DNA from: Tyto alba
Taxonomy: Eukaryota > Chordata > Aves > Strigiformes > Tytonidae
Reading direction: 5' to 3'
DNA: 64,000 nt
NCBI RefSeq assembly: GCF_018691265.1
Contig: NW_024881300.1
Location: 577,046-641,045 of the forward strand
Shown here: in pieces, positions 52,501-64,000 of the stretch
Layout of the letters: the number at the start of each line of letters is the position of its first letter
Numbering within the stretch: position 1 is the first letter of the stretch
The notes under the pieces: generated by a model
The model's database searches: none
What the model was told of the DNA's origin: nothing
The model's input: the letters and a program-made list of their open reading frames with translations, nothing else
Position numbers and translations under genes: made by a program

Positions 52501-55500
52501 TTGCTTTTGTTTTCAAACAGGATGTGTTTCTGTGGTAGCTGTGCATCTATTTGTGTGTTAAGTTTTAAGAGGAAAAGTAGTTCTCCCTGTAAAGTTTTGG
52601 TGGGTAGATTCACGGATCTCTTTGGCAACTCTTCCTATTAATTGAGTGCAGTTTTCTTCACAATCTCAATTATACCTTAGAAGAAAAAAAAAAGGAGAAC
52701 GCGGTCCCAGTTGGGTCCACAGCAATTAAACCACCATGAAATATGTTTCAGTAAGTTAAACTTGAAAGACCCCAGCCTTTCTCCTTGTTGAGCGGGAAGC
52801 TGTGGTAGTACTGGGTGGGCTGGCCCACTCCAGCTCGGGGAAGATACCAGCGGGGAAGAGCTCTCCCAGGAGCACGGGGAGGTGGTGGGAGCATCCCCGA
52901 GGCATGGGGGAAATGGGGGGCTCGGGTGCCAACCCCCCCCGGGCTGTGGCCCAGGGACTCTGCCCAGGGACCCGGGAGCTGGCGCGGGCACCGCCGCGGC
53001 AGGGGCTCTGGGCTGTGGCGTCGGTGCGGGCGTAGGGAGATCCGTTATCTACACCAGGTGTCAATAATGCATGGGAGGGCAATGTTTCCGTCCCGCTGTG
53101 GAGGGATTTGGGTGTCAAAGGCGCGGAGGGGCGGTGGTACAGCAGCCCACGCCCGCCGGCGCCCCGGCACGGAGGGGCAAGGGGAGCGGCTGGGCCGTGG
53201 CCGCTGAGCAGCCCTCGGGCAAGCGAAAATTCTGCGGGGCGGCAGCACCGGCACAGCTGTACCCGTGCCAGGGTGAACTCCCGGCGGGCATCTGCAGACA
53301 GTTCGATGCCGAGCAGCCGAAGCCAGTTAGTGGGAAGGCTGGTTAATTCCAGCAGAGAATATCCCACCTTGTTTGTGTATTCGTCTCTTTGTCGGGTGCA
53401 GCTTTCACGTTGCAATTGGGATTCAGCTGAGTCCATCTTGTGGATTACCTGCCATCACAGTATTTTCCTTTACATGGTTGCATTTACTTGACGACCGCAG
53501 GGGTATTTCCCTCTTCCCTGTAGAGGTTCTTACTGATTTACCTGTGCCCATACCTAAACTAACTGGATATTATTAGGGAGCTCTGCACTCATTCAGCACC
53601 CCCCCAGCATGGCATGGCCTCTTTTATCAGCTCCAAAACTCTATTGCCTAAATTATTCAGAATTCCTGCTTTTGCTTCATTTCTTCTCCAAAGCTGAGCA
53701 CACATTGGAGGGCACTAAAAACAAATGGTTTTGCTGAAAACTGAATGTAATTTTTAAAGGAGGTGGCTCCCATCCCTTTTGCCTGTGCAAAGGAACACTG
53801 AGCCCTGTCCTTGCACACCCTGTTACCTGCGTCACTCAGCCGGAGTAAGGGGCTCAGTGGCACTGCAGGGGCTTGGCTTCAAGGAAGAAATGAGTGGCAA
53901 AAGTAGCAAAACTCTGAAAAAATCCCAGTTGCCCACCTGCAGCTTCTATCTTCACATGTTTTTTTTTATTTAAAAAGAATTGCAGAAATCACCCACGGCC
54001 CTGAGCAGAGGGTCCCAAGGATGCCCTGTTAGCGCTGGCCAGATCCTCCTGGGCCTCCTGCTTGAGATGCAGCAATCTTTCCAGTACAACTTTAATTTTT
54101 ATTTGCTGGATAAAATGTCCTGACTAGAATTTACATGGTATCAAGCTGCCTTCTTGCTGGGTCTGCTCAAACCAGCACGGGCATCCCCCAGCCAACAGGG
54201 TGGTTTTAGCCTTGGGCAGGACACATCGTGCTTATTCTTAGCCTCGTTTCTAAGAAGTGCTTTATAAGGAGGAGCCCGTATTGGTTGATGCCATGAAAAA
54301 TTAATGACTTAGCAGGTGAGCTGCGGTCCTCCCGCAGAGCTGCTCCCAGCTCCCCAGCAGCCAGCATGGGGCAGGATGAGCCCGGTGGTGCTTTGCTTAG
54401 CATTAACGCCAAGCCCAAGTCGTACCTGAAGCCAGCTGAAAAATATGACGAAGAGAAAAGGTAGGTAAAAGGAAGACACAGAGGCTGAAGTTTTGGTTAG
54501 ACGGCTCTGCAGCGCAGTCCGAGGTAGGAAATTCAGAGAGGTGGAAGAACCACCCATCCGATGGCTGCAACATCTGGCAGCACATTCCCCTGACTGTGTG
54601 CGCGTTGCAATGTAGGCTGTAGAGTCTTTCTCTCCCTCAATATAGCAGGTTGAAAAAGATGTCACTTTTGTCATTTGCTTGACGTAAAAGAGATTTGCAC
54701 GGGGGGGGGGGGGCGGGGGGGGGGGGGAGCACAGGCAGAGCCGAGCCATGGTGTGCAGCAGCTCCCGGCCAGACCAGTTGACTCCTTGGCTCTGGACTGG
54801 CTCTGTGCTGCCCTGGGCTGCTCCCTCCCACCCTGGCAGCCCAAACCTGGGCGAACCAGCTCACGGGCTTTGGCCAGGGGGGCTGAGCCCAGCACCTGCC
54901 GAGCCCCCCCGCCACCATCGAAAGCTGCTGCCGAGGCCGGCAGCATCCCAACGTGCCTGATGTAGACAGCGATCCTTGCAACACCCCTCCCCAGCTCCCG
55001 CTCCCCACCCAGCCCAACGCAACCCTATCTCAAGGATCGGAGCCTCCGGGCTGAATTAATTCAGTTGGTGAACTTTAAAATGAGTATTAAATTTCTCAGG
55101 AGCATGCTAAGACTTAATTAAAACTCCTATCTTTGCGTGAAACGGCAATGTAGGAACGCGGGGGTTTCATTCCTGCTTTGGTAAGTGTTTCATGTCAGTT
55201 TGGCAAACCGTGCCTCAGCAATGCCGAGAAATCCCCTCACCTCCTCAAGGAGGAGCAAAATTAGAATAATGAGCTGGGTTATAATTAATTGTGCTCTGGG
55301 GACACGTTCTCACGATGTCTGGTGCTTCTGGTGGGAATTTTCTACAGGGAACATCCCAATATAGAAGAAGCTTCAGGTATGCTCCTGCCTGCATTCTTGG
55401 ACTAGGTTATTGGGTTGCTTGAAGGGACGTGAAGGAGTTAAATTTTTGTTGGGATTTGGGGGATGTTTTAGCAGTCTTACAGATGTAGGTTAAATATTTG

Positions 55501-57300
55501 CTCAGGGCAGAACAAATGCCTAATGCAAAAGGCCCCACTCAGCAACATGTTTCGATGGCTAGAGCTTCCCTTCATCCACGTAAAAGGCGAATTAACCTAC
55601 CTGGCTTCACAGCGTCGCAACAGCGATGCTTTTTGGCTACAGCTGGGCTAAAACCAAATTGCTAAACCTGGACCGGGGTCCTCGTCCCCCGGCAGCGTGC
55701 CCCGGGGTGGGCTGGTGCCGTCTGCGGAGGGCGGCTGTGTTTCGGGGCGATGGCTGTGGATATGTCAAGCCTCCCCGCTACCTGCTCTCAGAGGGGTGCC
55801 GCTGGCGGCCAGCCCCGCCGCTTGCTGCCTTTCCTCTGCCTGCCTGCAAAGCGGCGTCGCTAAAAATACCTTCAGCGATGTCGTCAGCCCCTGCTTGCTC
55901 AGGTCGCGGAGACGTGACATCCAAGAAAAGGAGGGCCGGAGCATCGCTGGGGGGACCGGGCTGAGGTTATCCCAGCCGGCATAGGTGAACCCCTGTGGGG
56001 AGGAGGCTGTGAGCCCCCCAGCCCATCCGGCAGCGGGTGGGCATCCCCTGGGATTTACAGCACTCCCTTCAGCTGAACAGCATCACGGCTGCGGGGAAAG
56101 GGAGCTGGCGCTGGGCCCCAGCACACGGCCGAACCCAAATAACCCCACTCTGGGGAGCCTGTCCCTGGTGCCCTGGGGATACTGGAAAGCCGCGCTGTGC
56201 TTGCTGAAAATCAGCCCCGCAGCTCGGAGGGTGGGTTTTTCAAGCGCTCACAGGTGACTATTCAAACACGGCTGTTGGCGCAAAACCCCTTCCGCATCTC
56301 AAATTTTGCTCCATGCTTATTCATTAAGTTATTTTTCTAAACTGGGGGCTTCACACATATGCCTGGTTAATTTGGACTTATTTGATGTAATTGATACAAC
56401 TTACGTGCCTTGCATAATTGCAATACTATTAAAAACCTGAAGCATTCGAAAGCCAGGAAATTACTTTCCAGTTAAAGCCATTTACATAGACGTTTATTTT
56501 ACCCTTACAGCTCATAAGTGAAGTCAGTGATGATATGACACTGCAGTTGCTATCAGAAAGTAGAAAGGAACTTTATGTGTGTTGTGTTGTCACCAAACTA
56601 GCCGAAGGAGCTGCATGGATGGTTGGGTATTTATGCAAATCAGCACAACTGCTGAGGGCCTCCGTGGGTACAGATATGTACATATATACGTGTGTCTATA
56701 GGCACATGCCCACACATACGTCCACGCCGAGGGCTCTGTGCTGGGAACGCCAAACCCTCCACTCAAGGGAAGGGGAAGGGAGGCGCCGCTTTGGGAGGTT
56801 TTCGCCCGGGTTTTTCTGCTGCGCTGGCTGCGGGGGGAAGGCAGCCGCGGTGCAGAGCTGGAGGCAGCTGCCGGGCCACCATGGCATTTGCTTCTCAGGG
56901 ACGGGGCGCTGCTTCGGGGGGCTCGGGGACAAAGAGGTGACCCGTCCCAGCCCCCTCGCCCTGGGGTGAGTGGCTGGAGTGGCTTGTCCCCCCTTGGTGA
57001 CTCTCTGTCACCCCTCTCCGTGGGGCCGGCTTGTGGCAAGGGATGGGGCGGCGTGTCCTGGGGGAGTCTCTGAGGATACCCAGGAGGGAGGTGCCGGGGT
57101 GAAAGGACAAGGCCAAATCCTGCTCCAAACCCGGCCAGGAGTCAGCGAAAGGCCGTGACCGAGCACAGCAGGGTGGGAGGTGAGGGACCTCTGGCCCGAG
57201 GGGGAGCACGCTCCAGGGCGGGCACAGCCTCCTCCCGCTCAGCCCCGCAGCACCAATCCTGCACCTCCCAAGGGCCCAGCCCCCCTGCGCCCCCGATCCC
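46577..57300. other. Intergenic region between CNGB1 and KIFC3
   Basis: No supported exon on either strand. 46.6-50.1 kb is AT-rich with many TAATTA-type words. 50.7-54 kb is mixed. Homopolymers: A at about 48208-48224, 49625-49638 and 51929-51945; G at about 50872-50884 and a 26-bp interrupted G tract at 54702-54728. I recognise no transposon. Distal regulatory elements may be present but cannot be read from sequence alone. Confidence 0.5.
54702..54728. repeat. G-tract with single C interruption
   Basis: About 26 G with one C. A strong G-quadruplex former, and a place where assembly length is likely unreliable. Confidence 0.85.
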
Positions 57301-57331
57301 GGGCAGGACCCACGCGCCCCACGGGTCAGCC

Positions 57332-57339
57332 TGACGTCA
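57332..57339. promoter_or_regulatory. Perfect CRE palindrome
   Basis: TGACGTCA inside the 12-bp palindrome CCTGACGTCAGG, the full cAMP-response element bound by CREB/ATF dimers. It lies about 1 kb upstream of the KIFC3 CpG-island exon. Binding is untested. Confidence 0.45.
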
Positions 57340-57599
57340 GGCGTGTGGACGTGAGCCATCAGCACGGGGCACCCGCCGCCGCCGTCACCACCAGTGCCAA
57401 GTTTTGTTGTGGGAAATATCCGGTACTGCCAGTTAATTACCATGAACAAGTTCATGAGTAACATGTGTCACCCAAACCAGGCATTAACATAATGATTGTA
57501 TGTGCAATACAGAGAGGTAGATACAAATCACACCCTAAAAATGTGTATAAATTATATTTAAAGCAGAACTCTTTCTGACACCAGGGCCTTTGGAGAGGT

Positions 57600-58910
57600 C
57601 TCGGGGCACGTTGTGCTGTTTTCTTCTTGCCCGCGGGTTAGAAACAAGTTGTTTTCCCGGTGAAATCTGGATCTTGGGACCCCAGGGGGGCCGGTCGGCG
57701 GGGGTGCAGCTGATGCCCGGGCGTTTGGGGACGTGGCAGAGGGCAAGGGCACCGTTTGTCACCTCTGGGCCTCGGCGTGCGGGTCAGCAGCACCACGGTC
57801 ACCTTCTTAGTGGTGCTGGTGGCTCTGTCCCCATCGCCCCCCAGGGAAGAGCCCCGCAGGCGCGGCTCTGCCGGGGTTTGGACCCTCCCGCCCCCCGCCC
57901 CGGGAGCTGTGCCGGGTGGGGTGTGCAGGCAGGATGGGGGTTCACCGAAGCTCCCCAAGGAGCACCGGGACTGGGGTGGGAAGGGCCAAGGGACACAGCG
58001 GGGGTACCGGGGACACAGCAGGAGGTCCCCCCAGGACACTGACAAGGGGCTTCATGGGGGGGGGGGGGGGGACCGGGACCCCCAGGGAAGGGCCAGGGTA
58101 ACACCGGGCCTGTCCTGAGCTTCCCAGGGCTCCGGTAAGAGTGGGTGGGGGTGCACCGGGAGCCCCCCGATGCCGTGTCCACCCCCCCCCCCCCCCGAGC
58201 CCGGGGCAGGGGGGGAGGGGAGCCCCGCCTCCGCCGCCCGTCGGGGGGGTTGGAGGGGGGGGGGGCGGTTCGCGGGTTTCCGTGGCAACGAGAGCGGGGC
58301 GGAGCTCGGCGTTTCCGTTACCAAAGTGCCCGGGAGGGCGGGGCCGGGGCTGGCGCCGGTTCCCGCCGCCGCCACCGCCCCGCGGCCGGTGAGTGGCCCC
58401 GCGGGGGCGACACCGGCACCCCCGGCGGGGGGGGGGGGGGGGGGCGGGGGGCGTGAGCCCGGCTGGGCCGGGGGTCCCTTTGTCTGAGGGGGCGCCCAGG
58501 GCGGCGGCGAGAGCACGGCTCCCCGTTAGGCGGCACCGGCTCAGGGATCGGGATCGGCGCCGGGACCGGCGGGGCGGGGGCGTTGCCGGCGCCTTTGCCC
58601 CCCGGCACCGGTACCGGAGGGACGCGGGGTGGTACTGCGCCTCCTGCGCTCCGGGGCGTGGGACCGGGACCGGGTCCGGTGTCACGGTGTCACCCCCCCC
58701 CCCCCCCCCCGCGGCCCGGAGCCGCCACCGCGACCGCCGGTTGGGGAGAGCGAGAACCCCCCCCCCCCCCCCCCCCCCCGCGGCGGGCGGGGCGGCACCC
58801 GGGGACCCGCGCCCCGACCGGGCACCCCCGGTACCGGCCCCGGGCAGCGGGCGGGGGGGGGGGGGCGCTGCCGGCCCGGCCCCGGAGCTGCCCGAGCTCC
58901 TGGAGTTAAT
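57600..58910. promoter_or_regulatory. KIFC3: CpG island, KIFC3 promoter
   Basis: Dense CpG, rising to nearly pure G+C between 58.15 and 58.87 kb. It lies just upstream of the first recognisable KIFC3 coding exon in the same orientation. Contains repeated long G runs (58058-58072, 58253-58265, 58428-58443, 58856-58865) and C runs (58182-58196, 58687-58710, 58757-58779). Confidence 0.7.
58270..58388 (+). other. KIFC3: Probable KIFC3 non-coding exon 1 (start approximate)
   Basis: A strong donor GCGGCCG|GTGAGTGG at 58388/58389 inside the CpG island. Its likely partner is the acceptor at 59180. Start position is a guess. Confidence 0.4.
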
Positions 58911-59180
58911 ACAGAAATAACCCCCAATTCGCAGTTAGGAGGAGCCTGGAAAGGCTTCAGGAATGAGTAGATTAATTACAGCCACGGTTTATGTCACATC
59001 CGCTGGGAGCTCGGGGTTTTCGGCGCCCCGGGTGTGAAATCGGGGTTGATGCAACTTTCCGTGGGATCTGGGAGTCGGGGACGGCGTTGCCACCATGGTT
59101 TGCACCAGCACAGATCCCTGGGCTGTCAGGGCTGGAAACCGAGGCAGGGCTGCGATGTCTTCCCCTGTGCTTCTCCTCAG

Positions 59181-59295
59181 AGGTGTCACTGTGCTCGGGA
59201 CCCCCGTGCCATGATCACAACCCGCCGAACCTGGGATCTGGGATCCATGCCCCCCGCCAGAGCCGCCTGGAAGACAAAGGACCTTCCCCCGGACG
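59181..59295 (+). CDS. KIFC3: KIFC3 first coding exon (5' end of gene)
   Basis: KIFC3 is a minus-end-directed C-terminal kinesin involved in apical transport and adherens-junction microtubules. The acceptor CTTCTCCTCAG ends at 59180, the ATG is at 59211 and the donor GGACG|GTGAGT leaves phase 1. It encodes MITTRRTWDLGSMPPARAAW and KTKDLPPD, resembling the human KIFC3 start MVPSRRTWNLGATPSLRGLW. Gene order also predicts KIFC3 here on this strand. The stalk and motor are beyond the right edge. Confidence 0.75.
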
Positions 59296-62200
59296 GTGAG
59301 TGGCTTGTCCTTTTCCCTTGGGGCTCAGCCTGCTGCGCTCCCGCCCTTGCTCACGAGTGGGGAAGGAGAGGCAGGGAACAGGCCAGCCTGCATTTTTCAC
59401 ATTTCTTTCCGGATGAAGCTTGGGATTTGAGAAACGGGAGGCTCAGAAGAGAGCGCAAAGCAGCAGGCAGCCGGCGGGGGTGAGCAGAGGGGGCTGCCTC
59501 CATCTCCCTCCTGGCCCTTCTGAAGGGGAAGCTTAGGGAGAAGGGTTAAAATTTAACATGTAAGAGAGAAAATAGAGCGATACGCATGGCAACTGAGACG
59601 CGTGGCCCGCGCTTATCCCTGGCCTCGACTCCTTGGAAGGGCTTCTTATCTCTCCCCGCTGCACTACCCCGTAGGTGAGTTTAGTTGAGGGCTTTTCTTG
59701 CAGTGGCTGAGCTGTTTTGCAGGCGGGCGGGCAACTGCTTGCCCCAACCTGCAGCTGCTTGTCAGGCAACAGCCCTACCTACCTCCCTCGCTGGTGGTGC
59801 TGGATGGGTTTCGGCAAAGGGGGGTGGCTGAACCCCCCCATTTGGGCTTTTTTTGCGGTTGGCTTCCGTGTTCTCTGTGTGCTGGCAGCCGCTTATCTGA
59901 GTGCTGCTTCTTCCCTGGCATCCGGGCCAGCCCAGCCAAACACTGTTCGGCATCAAAGCCTTCAAAACCGGGGTTTTTCAGTACTTGCTCTGCCCGGCGG
60001 CTGCTGCTGGCTGCCCTTGCTGGGATGGGGAACTCATCACCTTTTATCTGGGCATCCGCCAGTGTGCTTTGGAAACGCTCGATTTTCACAACACACGCAA
60101 AAGGTTATGGCTAATCACAGCCTGGGAAGAAGTCCAGAGCGAGGGACTGACTTCGTCAGGGCACGTCTCCCTCCAGACGCTGCTTCCCCATCAGGCCCAA
60201 ACGCCTCTGGATGATTTTAGGGGGGAAAAAAAAAAAAAAAAACAACAAAAAACCAACTGCATTAGAGTGGTACTATGTGCGGGTCGTTGATTTTTTTTCC
60301 TGCCTGCTGGAGAAGCCATTTGGCTGCCCACGCTGGTGGCAGAGCTTGTGGCAGGCAAGTGGAAAGGGGGCACAGGGTCCCCAAGCAGTTCCCATCAGGT
60401 TGTAGCTCTCCCCAGCCAATTTTTCCATAGCAGAGGTGGATACAGCCACGGGAAAAAAGCTCTTTGAGATGCTGTTTTCCTTCTGAGCAGCTCAGAAGGG
60501 CAGGGAACTGCTGCCCTATCTGCTTTTGGGTTTGGCTGCATGACAAATAAAGGAAATATTTGGGGGCAGCGGCAGGAGGTGACGCTGGCAGGGTCTGTCC
60601 ACCCGGTTTCGGTGATGCAAGGCGGCTTTGGCAGCTTTTCCCAGGTAGGGTCGTGGGAAGCAGAGCAGCTTGGTGAGGGGCAGGGGTGGGATGTCCCCAG
60701 AGGGCAGACGGATCGGGTCCTGCAGAGGACAGACAGATGCTACACCTTGAATTCTCATTACTAGTCGTTGGCAACCAGTCTCCACCCCCAGAAGGGCTAA
60801 TTTCTCGTAATTAACATAATTAACATTTTTAATAAAACTCCTGCGCCGTCTCCACTGCACTGGTGCAGTGGGAGCAGCGGGGAGGAGGAGCTGGGTTTGT
60901 TGAGTGAGGCTGAAGGCTGCGTCCACCCTGGGGTCTCGGGTTGATCCAGTGATGCTTTTCGCTCCGTCTCAGGCTGCAGGCAGGACTCGCTCGTCACCGG
61001 GAGCGGATCAGACGCCTCTCCCCAGGTTCCTCTGCTGCCTGCGCTGGTTCACCATAAAATCCTCAGCGTGAGCTGCCCGAACGCTGCAAACCCCCGTGGG
61101 CTCTGCCTGGCTCTCCAGGTGAGGAGCGCTGAGCCGGCCCTGACTCGGTGGGAGGGCATTTTTGGGGTGCTGGGAAGGGTGCCCCACACCCTGCGAGGCC
61201 GTCCCTCGGTGGGAGCTGGCGGGTTCCCCCCATCACCGCAGCCAGTTTCCTCCTTGGCCCCAGCGCCGTGCGCCTCAAGCAGAGCTGCTGCCTGGGTGGG
61301 GAGGGAAGAGCATCTCCAGGAAGTTGGAAGGCCTTGAAAAATGCCAGGGAACAGTCCGGAATAACCTTTTCTGGGTCACTTCTGGGTCACGTAGGCAGGA
61401 GAGCTCAGGGCAGAAGGGTGATAAGAAAATACAGTGCCATGAGATGGTGTTAGCCAGTGGAATGGAGGAGGGACACCACCGTGGCCAGGGACAGTGTCAG
61501 GACACTGTGTACTGGTGTTGCTGCCACCAGTTCATTCTGGGCTTCAGGCAAATCATTTAAATTCCCTTTCTTTGAAAAGAAGGAAAACACCTTCTTATCT
61601 CACACCAGCCTTGATGAATTCCCTCTGGCAAAACCCTCCTGCAGTCTCAAATGTAGAGGCACCGCAGACACGCGGCTTCTTCCAGGAGGATGCTGCCACC
61701 ACCTCCTTCCAAATTACTCTCAGAAATATTTGGCATGTACCGAGTATTCACCCCTCCGCTGAGACAAGCCAGGTTTCCCTGACATCGCTGGCCTGTGGGG
61801 TGATGCCATGGGCTCTGAGATAAAAACACAAAACGACACTTTTGAGCAGGGCAGGGAGTGGTTCTGCGAGCTCGGCCGATTGGCAGCTCAGCTTTGCGGT
61901 AGCAGCATCCATGCCGTAGAGGTTTTTAAAAATAGTGATAAAAGCTTTCTTTTTTTTTTCCCTGCAAGCCAGGGATAGATACAGTACATACAGAAATTTG
62001 GGATTTTCCCCTATATTTCTTCCCTTCCTTCCAGATTTCTTTGTTTTTTTTTTGGAGCTGTGCTCCCTCCCACGGAGCGTGGCATTACCTGAGCCACGGC
62101 TCACCAGCGAGCAACTTCACATTCAACCCTGCCTGCAAGCCAAGGTCTTTTTTTTTTTTTTTTTTTTAAGGCCATAGAGAGCAAAATAGCTGATATTCAG

Positions 62201-62468
62201 TATAGTTGCATGACCAAGCTGAGGGAAGGAGTTGTTTATTGGGAGAACTAAAAGCAACACGAGAAGTTCATTGTGGCAGCTCCCCAACACCGAAACCCCG
62301 TGGAGGGAGGGTTTCCCCGGGTCCTGCTGTCCCGTCCCCCTGCAACCTCCTCCCTGCTCGTTCCTCCCGGTCAGCCCGGTGCACCCCCAGCTGCTGGCCC
62401 TGTGTCCCCCTCCAAGTGCTCATTCGATCCATCTCGGCTCCCCACCCTGTTTCTCCTCGGGCACGCAG
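59296..62468 (+). other. KIFC3: KIFC3 intron (5' region)
   Basis: No further exon recognised. Contains an A run at 60226-60242, T-rich runs at about 61949-61959 and 62149-62167, and ordinary unique sequence. Confidence 0.5.
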
Positions 62469-62619
62469 GCTCTGCGGGAGGCAGTGGGCGAGCGGCGGGA
62501 GGAGAGGCGGCACCGGGCCCCGGCGCCGGGCGCCGAGGAGCTGCCAGCGTCCCCCCGCGAGCCGGCGGCTGCCGCCGTGCTGGTGCCGGCAGCCTCCACC
62601 ATGAACCTGGAGAAAGCAG
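62469..62619 (+). CDS. KIFC3: Probable alternative KIFC3 first coding exon
   Basis: 151 bp, acceptor GGGCACGCAG, donor AAAGCAG|GTAAGG. The only useful start is ATG 62601 in a good context (CCACCATGA), giving MNLEKA and phase 1 at the donor. That is the same phase as the exon at 59181-59295, so either could splice to a common next exon. GC-rich relative to its flanks. The assignment to KIFC3 is inference from position and phase; the upstream part would be 5'UTR. Confidence 0.45.
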
Positions 62620-64000
62620 GTAAGGGGGGAACCGGGATGCGGCTGGCGGGTGCTCGGGAGGAGGGACGGGATGGGATGGGCCCCCGGGACCTGCTGGCGG
62701 GTACTGGGGGGATTTCTCCTCTTTTGGGGTGCACATAGACACGTGGCTGCGCTCACCCCCCCGCCCCGGCTCGGGTCTTGGTAGAAATCAAACACCAGCC
62801 AGCTGTCGCGTGACACCAGGAGACTGGTGAATTATTTAACCAGGTGAACGGAGCAAGTGAGCACCAGCAAACCCACCGTGCTTTCCTCCCTCAGAAGGGA
62901 AGTATAACATTTGTGGAAACACTTGCAGTGTCCATGGCTGCACTGGGGTGAGTGAATCCCCATGGTTTCTTGTTGTTCACCGTCAGGACTGAATTGTCTG
63001 GGCTTCTCAGGGCTCATCCCAGTAGCTGCTCCTGGCGTGGTCCCTGGCTGCATCCCCGAGCAGCTCCCAGTGCAGGGGGTGCCTGGTGGTGGGAAGGGGC
63101 AGGGATGCAGGGGGAAGGGAGTCTGTGTGGTAACGGGGCAGAGCCGTGGAAACGGACGCCTTTCCAAACAGCTTTCAAAGCGTTTTGGAAGATGGGAGGG
63201 TCAGCGTGCCACACCTGCCGTGCTCAGACCCCACGTTTAGGGGTAGATGTCGCGCGGGTCCGGCCGGCATCTCCTCTCCCGGGGATGCTCTTGCAGGAGG
63301 AAGCTCTTGGAGCTAGGAGGAGCATGTTATCCATGTGGGATCACCCCTGCCTGGCAGTTTGGCTTGCAGCTGGGTGTTGTGGCTTTGAGCCTGGCTCTGC
63401 CCTCAGTCCCAGCCCAGGATTTCCGTGGAAGATGTGTGCAGACACCCGGTGTTTCTGCAGGAGGCCTGGTGCCTCCTGTAATCTTCTTATCCCTGCACAC
63501 TCCCCAGGAGGCGAGAGCTGGGGTTCCCATTAACTTTAGGAGTTTTGGGGTGGGTTTTGTATGTGTTGTTTTTAAAGGGAACATCACAATCACCCACCTG
63601 AGCTGGGATGAGGTTTTTTGCACAGAAAGAAAAGAAAAGCCAGTGCCCGTTGGTGCTCTTTCAGGGTATCCAGCCCAAGGCAGGAAGACAACCTCTGGCA
63701 ATCACTTCTGCAGACTTTGCCAGATAAGTCCTGTGGCAGGCAGTCGACAGCAGAGCTATGGTTTCGTCCCAGCGTTTCCCTTTTTGCCCACTCTTCTGGC
63801 TCTTTTAAAAGGTAGAAAGTCTGACTCACCGACAAAAAAGTCTTGCTTCTTGTATTCAGGACATTTCCCATAAAGCAGGCAGCATCTGCCTGCAGGCAGC
63901 GCAGCAGTTCCCAGCATCACCTCCTGCCTTTGAAACCTCAGGTTTCTGGTGGCAGCGGATGAAATCCACGGCAGGCAGGGAAGGGCGCCGGGCAGCTGGG
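62620..64000 (+). other. KIFC3: KIFC3 intron continuing past the window edge
   Basis: No coding exon recognised. An acceptor-like CTCTTGCAG at about 63297 is followed by no supported open frame I can assign. Confidence 0.4.

Noticed and set aside
58140..58970. Long Pro/Gly/Ala-rich open frames on both strands near 58.5 kb
   Set aside because: They come from G and C homopolymers in a CpG island, with no similarity to KIFC3 and no consistent splice phase.

Overview
This is an ordinary nuclear window from a vertebrate, almost certainly a bird. It has split genes with GT-AG introns, CpG-island promoters, and four fragments of CR1, the characteristic avian LINE. It also holds a solo retroviral LTR of a type I associate with birds. 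Gene content and order match the human 16q21 neighbourhood USB1 - ZNF319 - CNGB1 - KIFC3, with the same relative strands. I see no bacterial, plasmid or phage sequence and no CRISPR array.

Layout. 1-1150 is a CpG island that serves as a head-to-head promoter. USB1 (U6 snRNA 3' exonuclease) leaves to the left on the minus strand; only its first two coding exons are inside the window. ZNF319 leaves to the right: a non-coding first exon ending at 818, then a large exon from 2782 that carries the whole 554-residue zinc-finger ORF (3150-4814) and a long 3'UTR that may run to about 10.2 kb. 10.2-15.5 kb is intergenic; I could not find the small gene TEPP that lies here in mammals.

15.5-44.9 kb is CNGB1, the beta subunit of the rod and olfactory cyclic-nucleotide-gated channel. 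I could thread 33 coding exons with compatible splice phases, apart from one unresolved join near 27.2-27.4 kb. The 5' third encodes a GARP-like N-terminus: four copies of a W...PQP motif and a glutamate-rich exon. The middle encodes a calmodulin-site-like helix. The 3' half encodes S1-S6, the pore, the C-linker and the cyclic-nucleotide-binding domain. Introns hold the solo LTR and three CR1 fragments.

44.9-57.6 kb is intergenic and mostly featureless: AT-rich stretches, homopolymers, and an AATAAA followed by an A-run. From about 57.6 kb a second CpG island with very long G and C runs marks the 5' end of KIFC3 (a C-terminal kinesin). It has a probable non-coding exon ending at 58388, a first coding exon at 59181-59295 and a probable alternative first exon at 62469-62619. 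The motor domain lies outside the window.

The most interesting structural observation is that the GARP part of CNGB1 is built from a repeated three-exon cassette: a motif exon, a short linker exon and an acidic linker exon. The splice-phase series is identical in four successive copies, which points to tandem exon-cassette duplication. I did not find a wholly new biological system.
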